The position numbers and the translations under genes were made by a program. Shown here in pieces: positions 54,485-59,607 of a stretch of DNA of 59,607 bases. This DNA is from Novosphingobium sp. (GTDB lineage Bacteria; Pseudomonadota; Alphaproteobacteria; Sphingomonadales; Sphingomonadaceae): contig NZ_JANXWG010000099.1 in the NCBI RefSeq assembly GCF_025351285.1, positions 1 to 59,607 of the forward strand, read 5' to 3'. How positions within the stretch are numbered: the stretch's first letter is position 1; each line of letters opens with the position of its first letter. The notes beneath the pieces are model-generated. The model had not been told where the DNA came from. It saw nothing but the letters and a program-made list of their open reading frames with translations, and did no database searches.

Positions 54485-56236
54485 TTGGGTAAGGTAGCAG
54501 GTTTCCTGACGATGGTTGTGGCGCTGGCGCTGGCGCCAGGTGCCCATGCTGCGTCGCCCGATCCGGTCATGGCCGATAACGGCATGGTGGTGTCGGCACA
54601 CCACCTCGCCAGCCAGGCCGGCGTCGACGTGATGCGCCGCGGCGGCAACGCCATCGATGCTGCGTTGGCGGTAGCCTACGCGCTGGCGGTGACGTTCCCC
54701 GAAGCCGGCAATCTGGGCGGCGGCGGCTTCATGACTATACGCCTTGCCGACGGGCGCGAAACATTCATCGACTTTCGCGAGACGGCTCCCGCCGCTGCCG
54801 GTCCGACGCTGTATCAGGACGCCAAAGGCAACGTGATTGCGGGCCTCAGCACGCGCGGATACAAAGCGGTGGGCGTGCCGGGCACCGTCGCCGGGCTCGA
54901 ACTGGCGCTGACCCGCTATGGCACCCGGCCCCGCGCCGAACTTATGGGGCCGGCGATTGCGCTGGCCCGCGACGGTTTCGTCCTCAACGGCGGCGACGCG
55001 CGCTTCCTGGCCGAGGGCGCGGCCGATTTCGCGAAAGACCCAGCCAGCGCGGCCATCTTTCTCAACTCTGGCCGAACCTGGCAGGCTGGGGATCGACTTG
55101 TCCAGGCCGATCTCGCCGGCTCGCTGGCGCTGATCGCGAAAGACGGCCCGGCTGCGTTCTATCGCGGCCGGATTGCCAGCAGGATCGTCGCGGCCAGCCG
55201 AGCGCATGACGGCATCCTCGCACCGACCGACCTTGCGTCTTACACCGCGGTCGAGCGCAAGCCGGTCACCTGCGACTATCGCGGCTGGCGCGTGGTTTCG
55301 GCCCCGCCGCCCAGTTCGGGCGGTGTTGTGCTGTGCGAAACGCTGAACATCCTCGAAGGCTATCCCATGCGCGAGCTCGGCTTCCATTCGGCCCAAGGCG
55401 TGCATTACGAGGTCGAGGCACTGCGCCGCGCCTATCACGATCGCAACGTCAACCTGGGCGATCCCGATTTCGTCAAGGCCGACATCGGACGTTTCACCAG
55501 CAAGGCATACGCTGCCGGCTTGCGCGAAGGCATCGCTGCCGACAAGGCGACTCCGTCCACCAGCCTGGGTGTACCGGGTGGCGCGCACGAGGGACAAAGC
55601 ACCACGCATTTCTCTGTCGTCGACAAGGCCGGCAACGCCGTCTCGCTCACTTACACGCTCAACGACTGGTTCGGTGCACGGCTGACGGCGCCGGGTACGG
55701 GCATTTTGCTGAACGACGAGATGGACGACTTTTCATCCAAGCCCGGCGTGCCCAATATGTTCGGCCTGGTCGAAGGGGCCAACAACGCGATCGCGCCGCA
55801 TAAACGCCCGCTGTCTTCGATGACGCCCACGATCGTAACCAAGGACGGCAAATTGGCGCTCGTCGTCGGCACACCAGGCGGCAGCCATATTCCCACCGGC
55901 GTGCTGCAAGTGATCCGCAACGTGATCGACTACGACATGCCGATTTCCGACGCGGTCGACGCGCCTCGCATCCATGAACAATGGCTGCCCGATGAAGTGG
56001 CCTACGAAACGTACGCGCTGAGCCCTGACACGATCGCGCTACTTGTGGCGAAAGGCCACAAGCTCGTGCCGATGGGCTACCAGAACCAGATTGCTGCGAT
56101 CGCGGTCGGAGATCGGCACACCTCTTCGCAGACCGACAACGCGGAACCGATCGGCCCGCCGAAAACCGGCTCGGGCGCACGCCTGTTCGGCGTTATCGAC
56201 CCCCGCCTGCCGACCGGCAGCGCCGAAGGTTTTTGA
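54485..56236 (+). CDS. ggt: Gamma-glutamyltransferase
   Basis: 583 residues from a TTG at 54485 with GAGGAG nine bases upstream; an earlier frame extension lacks a signal peptide in front. The signal peptide (MVVALALAPGAHA) ends near residue 22. The autoprocessing site is GQSTTHFSVVD: Thr373 becomes the N-terminal nucleophile of the small subunit. Also present are GGNAIDAALA, GNLGGGGFM, and LLNDEMDDFS. It cleaves glutathione and other gamma-glutamyl compounds in the periplasm. Confidence 0.94.
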   Translation: MGKVAGFLTMVVALALAPGAHAASPDPVMADNGMVVSAHHLASQAGVDVMRRGGNAIDAALAVAYALAVTFPEAGNLGGGGFMTIRLADGRETFIDFRETAPAAAGPTLYQDAKGNVIAGLSTRGYKAVGVPGTVAGLELALTRYGTRPRAELMGPAIALARDGFVLNGGDARFLAEGAADFAKDPASAAIFLNSGRTWQAGDRLVQADLAGSLALIAKDGPAAFYRGRIASRIVAASRAHDGILAPTDLASYTAVERKPVTCDYRGWRVVSAPPPSSGGVVLCETLNILEGYPMRELGFHSAQGVHYEVEALRRAYHDRNVNLGDPDFVKADIGRFTSKAYAAGLREGIAADKATPSTSLGVPGGAHEGQSTTHFSVVDKAGNAVSLTYTLNDWFGARLTAPGTGILLNDEMDDFSSKPGVPNMFGLVEGANNAIAPHKRPLSSMTPTIVTKDGKLALVVGTPGGSHIPTGVLQVIRNVIDYDMPISDAVDAPRIHEQWLPDEVAYETYALSPDTIALLVAKGHKLVPMGYQNQIAAIAVGDRHTSSQTDNAEPIGPPKTGSGARLFGVIDPRLPTGSAEGF

Positions 56237-56341
56237 CCTGGGCCTTCACGCCCCCCGCGCGCGGAGATCGAGCTTCAAAGCCTCAGGATCGCCGTGCCCT
56301 GTTACCATCTGCGGACGGGACGCGACCGCGTGCGCGGCTTC

Positions 56342-57139
56342 ATGAGCGAAAATACGCCGGCACCAGTCGTCAAATTACCGTCATCGTTGGTCCAAGGCGT
56401 GGAAGCTGCAATCTGCGCTGCGTTGGGGATCGTTCGGCTGCGGCACCGATCGTCGCTGCGATCGATGCAAGGCTTGGACGAGGTAGACCTGCCTGCCATC
56501 GTCTATCGAACAATTGCACAGAACTGGGCGCTCGCACGAGCGATCGAGAACAAGGATCGCTCACGCCAGAACTGGCGCTGGACACTTCAGCCGCAGATCG
56601 GTGAGGCCAACCGCAGCCCCGAAGTCATGCTCGAACGCGCAATCGCGAGCGCGTGTGCAAGCGCAGGCCGATCGGACTGGGCGAACCAGGTCCCCGTCGC
56701 CTCAGGGCTGGTGCGAGGCACAGCGGACGGTCGGCGTGCCATAGACCTCATCCACCGGCGCTCGCACGGTCGCTATGAGCTCATCGAATTGAAGATCGCG
56801 AGCGATACGCCACTCTATGCCACGGTCGAGCTACTCGGCTTCGCCAGCCTCTGGTTGCTAGCCCGCCAACATCCACCTGTCACCGAGCCCGACATCCTCC
56901 AGGCCGTGGATGTCGATCTGCGCGTGCTGGCGCCGGCTGCGTTCTACGCGCCGTTCGATCTTGCTGCGCTGGAGAAATCGGTCAGCCGGGGCGTGCAATT
57001 GCTCGGCGAACACCACCAGGTTGGGCTGACTTTCGCGTTCGATGTTCTGCCGGCAAGACTGGTCGAAAGACCGCTACCCACTGGGTTGACACTTATGGAC
57101 ACGGTCGCAGCGCGCGCGTCGCTTCATTGCGGAGGCTGA
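56342..57139 (+). CDS. Hypothetical protein with PD-(D/E)xK-like signature
   Basis: 265 residues from a Met at 56342 (start uncertain; an upstream in-frame Met at 56294 is the alternative, neither with a good ribosome-binding site). Glu94 in a helix, Asp135 in RAIDLIHRRS and Glu149-x-Lys151 in LIELKIASD are spaced as in PD-(D/E)xK nuclease folds, and a following helix (ATVELLGFASLWLLA) fits. I do not recognise the family; it might be a DNA or RNA nuclease, or a degenerate relative. No neighbouring methylase or helicase was seen, so it is not obviously part of a restriction system. Confidence 0.6.
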   Translation: MSENTPAPVVKLPSSLVQGVEAAICAALGIVRLRHRSSLRSMQGLDEVDLPAIVYRTIAQNWALARAIENKDRSRQNWRWTLQPQIGEANRSPEVMLERAIASACASAGRSDWANQVPVASGLVRGTADGRRAIDLIHRRSHGRYELIELKIASDTPLYATVELLGFASLWLLARQHPPVTEPDILQAVDVDLRVLAPAAFYAPFDLAALEKSVSRGVQLLGEHHQVGLTFAFDVLPARLVERPLPTGLTLMDTVAARASLHCGG

Positions 57140-57216
57140 CTTCGAGCCGATTTCCGTGGAGCATTGGCGCAGATCCGAGGCGCTGTATGGGAGGGTCCGT
57201 TCACATGTCATTCACG

Positions 57217-57246
57217 TTTACAGCCGTAGTCGATTACACCTGTAGT
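57217..57246 (+). promoter_or_regulatory. Two adjacent BlaI/CopY-type operator dyads
   Basis: TTTACAGCCGTAGT (57217-57230) and ATTACACCTGTAGT (57233-57246) each resemble the BlaI/MecI half-site pair (xTTACA / TGTAGx). They are two bases apart, 16 bases centre to centre, and lie 16 bases before the blaI-like ATG. Autorepression by the gene product is the natural reading. Confidence 0.65.
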
Positions 57247-57261
57247 TGATGGAGTAAGGGC

Positions 57262-57645
57262 ATGGCCGAGGAACGCATCACCGAGGCCGAGCAGGCAGTG
57301 ATGGAAGCGCTTTGGACAAGTGCTCCGCTCAGCGCCACCGCCGTGTGCGATGCGGTGTGCGAACCACGCGGGTGGACCCTTCCCACGGTCAAGACGCTGC
57401 TCTCGCGACTGGTCGCCAAGGACGCCATCCACGCCGAGCGCGATGGCAAGCGCTTCCTCTACAGCCCCCGCATCGCACGCTCCGCGTTTGCCGCGGGCGA
57501 ATCGCGGCGCCTGGTCGACCGGCTGTTCGGCGGCCGCACCGCGCCGCTCATCGCGCACCTCGCCGAGCAGGAGACGCTGACCGACCGCGACCTCGCCGAA
57601 ATCGAGACACTTCTGAAGACGCTGCGCGGGGACGCGGGCGAATGA
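57262..57645 (+). CDS. BlaI/MecI/CopY family repressor
   Basis: 127 residues. Winged helix at 1-75: ITEAEQAVMEALW, TLPTVKTLLSRLVAKDAI, and the wing RDGKRFLYSP; the C-terminal dimer domain has LFGGRTAPLIAHLAEQE. Repressors of this family are cleaved or released in response to a partner M56 peptidase. The M56 gene begins in its stop codon (ATGA). The sensed signal is not known. Confidence 0.93.
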   Translation: MAEERITEAEQAVMEALWTSAPLSATAVCDAVCEPRGWTLPTVKTLLSRLVAKDAIHAERDGKRFLYSPRIARSAFAAGESRRLVDRLFGGRTAPLIAHLAEQETLTDRDLAEIETLLKTLRGDAGE

Positions 57646-59240
57646 CCGGCTGGCTGATCGACACGCTGATCTGGACCGGGGTGCTGATGGCGCTCGCGCT
57701 GGTGCTGCGGGGGCCGGTAGCCCGCATCTTCGGCCCCGCTGCGGCTTATTCATTATGGTTCGTGCCGCTGCTGCGGCTGCTCGTGCCTACTGCAAGAGTG
57801 ATCCTGCCTGCGGTCCACATTGCGCCGATCCACGCGCCCGAACTGGCTGCGGCCACGCTTCCGTCGGTCGAGCCAACCTCCGTGCTCGCCGCCCCTGCGC
57901 TTGTTGCGTTCGATCCGCTTCCCTGGCTGATTGCGATCTGGCTCATAGGCGCGGGACTGGTGCTGGCGCGGCGGTTAGGCGCCTATACATGGATGCGCCG
58001 GCGGCTGCTGACCGGATCGCATGACCTGCGCCGCATCGGCCGCGTCCGCGTGATCGAAAGCGCGGCCACGCCGATGCCGGTCGCCTTCGGGGTGATCAAC
58101 CCCTGCATCGTGGTACCCGAGGGCTTCTTCGCCAGCGAGGACCCGATCGCCGCCGAGCTGGCGCTCGAACACGAATTGCAGCACCACGCCGGCGGCGACC
58201 TGCTGGTCAACCTCGCGATGCAGCCGATGTTCGCACTCCACTGGTTCAACCCGCTCGCGCGGCTGGCATGGCGCGCGCTGCGCAGCGACCAGGAAGCCGC
58301 CTGCGATGCGCGTGTCTTGTCCGCGCGCGATCTCGATCAACGCGCCCGCTACGGAGCGCTGATCGCCCGCTTCGCCACTGCGTCGGCCCAACCGGCGCTG
58401 GCCCCACCCATGTTTTCGCCGCTGGCCTGCCCGGTGAGTGAGGGTCGCTCGATCATCCATCGACTGAGGAGTCTTGCCATGCCCCAAGTATCGCGACGCC
58501 GCCGCCTTGTCGGCCGGCTGCTAATCGGCGCGGCGGTGCTCGCTCTGCCCTTGACCGGCTCGATCACTTACGCCGCAAGCGACCAACCGGCAGCGCCCGC
58601 GCCACCATCCGCGCCCGACATCCCTTTGCCGCCCCATCCACCGCTGCCGGTGGTCCCGCCCTCCCCGCCGTCCAGCGAAGCCGATCATCCGGGGCACCGC
58701 GTTATCGTGATCCGCGAACATTCCGGTAAGGACGCCAGCCAGACCCGCACCGTGACCCGTGGCAACACCACTGTCACCGTCACCACAGATCACTCGGTCA
58801 GCGATGCCGAGATTGACCGCATTGTGCGCGACTCCGGCCGCGAGGCCGCGCGGGGTCAGGCCGAAGCGATGCGCGGGCACGCCGAAGCCATGCGTGCGGA
58901 AGCACTGGCCGAAACCGGCGCCGCGCGCGCCGAGGCTGCGCAGGGGCGCGCGGAAGCTGCGCGGGAACGCGCCATCGCACGCGCCGGGATTATCCGCATC
59001 CACGACAACGCGATGGGCCACGCGCACGGCTGCCGCAACGGTGCCGCAGATGTCACTTCAAGTGACCCAGACGGCAGCCACGTGATCCGCATCAAGGTTT
59101 GCGCGCGCGCCGCCGCGCTCGACGGCCTGCGCCACGCACGCCAAGCGATCGAGCAATCCACCGACATTCCATCCGAAGGTCGTGCCCGCGCGCTGCACGA
59201 ACTCGATGCGCGGATTTCGGAAGTGGAGAAGGCGGGCTAG
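57642..59240 (+). CDS. M56 family membrane metallopeptidase (BlaR1-like) without penicillin-binding domain
   Basis: 532 residues. Membrane segments near 5-24, 35-60 and 90-112; then the zinc motif HELQH (177-181) with Glu218 in the SDQEAACD motif, as in BlaR1. A further membrane segment (LIGAAVLALPLTG, about 288-308) leads to a periplasmic part with a proline-rich stretch (315-350), then an Ala/Glu/Arg-rich helical repeat (ARGQAEAM, RGHAEAM, RAEALAE, about 395-445). The BlaR1-type sensor domain is lacking. It probably cleaves the BlaI-like repressor upon an envelope signal. Translationally coupled to blaI. Confidence 0.9.
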   Translation: MTGWLIDTLIWTGVLMALALVLRGPVARIFGPAAAYSLWFVPLLRLLVPTARVILPAVHIAPIHAPELAAATLPSVEPTSVLAAPALVAFDPLPWLIAIWLIGAGLVLARRLGAYTWMRRRLLTGSHDLRRIGRVRVIESAATPMPVAFGVINPCIVVPEGFFASEDPIAAELALEHELQHHAGGDLLVNLAMQPMFALHWFNPLARLAWRALRSDQEAACDARVLSARDLDQRARYGALIARFATASAQPALAPPMFSPLACPVSEGRSIIHRLRSLAMPQVSRRRRLVGRLLIGAAVLALPLTGSITYAASDQPAAPAPPSAPDIPLPPHPPLPVVPPSPPSSEADHPGHRVIVIREHSGKDASQTRTVTRGNTTVTVTTDHSVSDAEIDRIVRDSGREAARGQAEAMRGHAEAMRAEALAETGAARAEAAQGRAEAARERAIARAGIIRIHDNAMGHAHGCRNGAADVTSSDPDGSHVIRIKVCARAAALDGLRHARQAIEQSTDIPSEGRARALHELDARISEVEKAG

Positions 59241-59306
59241 GCGCTGGGCGGCAAGGCGCATAATTTCCACCCAGAAGTGACCGATGTTCTGCTCTTCCCC
59301 CTGGCC

Positions 59307-59333
59307 TCCTGCCCAACCCGCTGGTTGGCAGGA
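59307..59333. other. Hairpin downstream of the M56 gene
   Basis: TCCTGCC-c-AACC and GGTT-GGCAGGA form an 11-bp stem with one bulged base and a 4-base loop. It lies between two converging genes. Without a T-run it may still help terminate either transcript. Confidence 0.45.
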
Positions 59334-59433
59334 TGAACCGAATTGGAAGCCGCGCTCGAATCTCGGCCGATGTGGAAAACGCTCGTGAAACGGGTCCGCG
59401 CCCTTTGCTCGGGCCACAATCACAAGCGTACGC

Positions 59434-59607
59434 TTACGTCGCAATCGTCAAACGGTCCTGCTGGGATCCCGGCGGGCTGACAGCGGCGATGCGGCTGATC
59501 GACATGTTGCTGGACCAGTGGGCGCGTGCGCCGTTGACAAAATCCTGCGGGCGCGAGGTCAGCGTGTGGGTCGCGAGCCACAGCCGCTTGAGGTGGCGCT
59601 TGTAGCC
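59434..59607 (-). CDS. C-terminal part of an unidentified protein (cut by window edge)
   Basis: On the minus strand an open frame enters from beyond the window and ends at a TAA (59434-59436) after 57 codons, including LKRLWLATHTLTSRPQDFVN and ARAHWSSNMSISRIAAV. Composition and third-position GC look coding up to the stop. I do not recognise the family. A plus-strand frame over the same bases is the alternative but looks less protein-like. Confidence 0.4.
   Translation of the reverse strand, partial: GYKRHLKRLWLATHTLTSRPQDFVNGARAHWSSNMSISRIAAVSPPGSQQDRLTIAT

Overview
The window is a GC-rich (roughly 62-66%) alphaproteobacterial chromosome segment, most likely from a sphingomonad (Sphingomonas/Novosphingobium/Erythrobacter group). 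The main reasons are ribosomal protein S5 with a long Gly/Arg/Asp-rich N-terminus, a DUF1476 (F1-ATPase zeta inhibitor) gene next to bolA and grxD, and a zinc-independent S14. This is a reading of the sequence; no database search was possible.

Layout. (1) 1-1258 is an accessory edge: the start of an IS3-type transposase gene runs off the left end and abuts an N-terminally truncated AlbA_2-type gene. (2) 1259-5622 (minus) carries a Nudix hydrolase, then grxD-bolA-DUF1476 behind a secreted prolyl oligopeptidase. (3) 5734-29336 (minus) is the str-S10-spc-alpha ribosomal supercluster in the order rpsL-rpsG-fusA-tuf-rpsJ-rplC-D-W-B-rpsS-rplV-rpsC-rplP-rpmC-rpsQ-rplN-X-E-rpsN-rpsH-rplF-R-rpsE-rpmD, [acyltransferase], rplO-secY-adk, [SRPBCC protein, gdhA], rpsM-rpsK-rpoA-rplQ. 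It is interrupted twice: an acyltransferase-3 gene sits behind a strong intrinsic terminator after rpmD, and an exported SRPBCC protein plus glutamate dehydrogenase sit between adk and rpsM. Several intercistronic gaps hold strong hairpins. The most striking are a 28-bp perfect stem between rpsL and rpsG beside a hairpin over the rpsG ribosome-binding site, and six hairpins (three UUCG-capped) in a 347-nt rpsJ-rplC spacer.

(4) 29822-36212 holds an orphan small gene, a coupled LuxE/LuxC-like fatty-acid-reductase pair without luciferase, a large catalase with DJ-1-like tail, and a divergent transglutaminase-like gene. (5) 36216-42314 holds a NYN-domain protein, a ferritin-like/GtrA/glycosyltransferase operon, a kappa-GST-like isomerase, an atypical SDR and a GH125 glycosidase. 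(6) 42447-49038 (minus) is a tightly coupled seven-gene operon of exported proteins of unknown function (Lipoprotein_15-like, unknown, DUF1592 heme-motif protein, DUF1552, VOC, cytochrome c') ending in a MarR regulator; an imperfect 10-bp dyad lies upstream. This is the best candidate for an undescribed system. (7) 49398-54274 is a divergent EmrA / EmrB-NodT-TetR efflux locus in which emrB has an in-frame amber stop. (8) 54485-57139 holds gamma-glutamyltransferase and a PD-(D/E)xK-like protein. (9) 57217-59240 is a BlaI-M56 peptidase pair preceded by two adjacent BlaI-type operator dyads. The last 370 bases hold a hairpin and a probable C-terminal gene fragment on the minus strand.

The long open frames antisense to katE, prolyl oligopeptidase, rpoA, fusA and others are GC-driven shadows and are not annotated.
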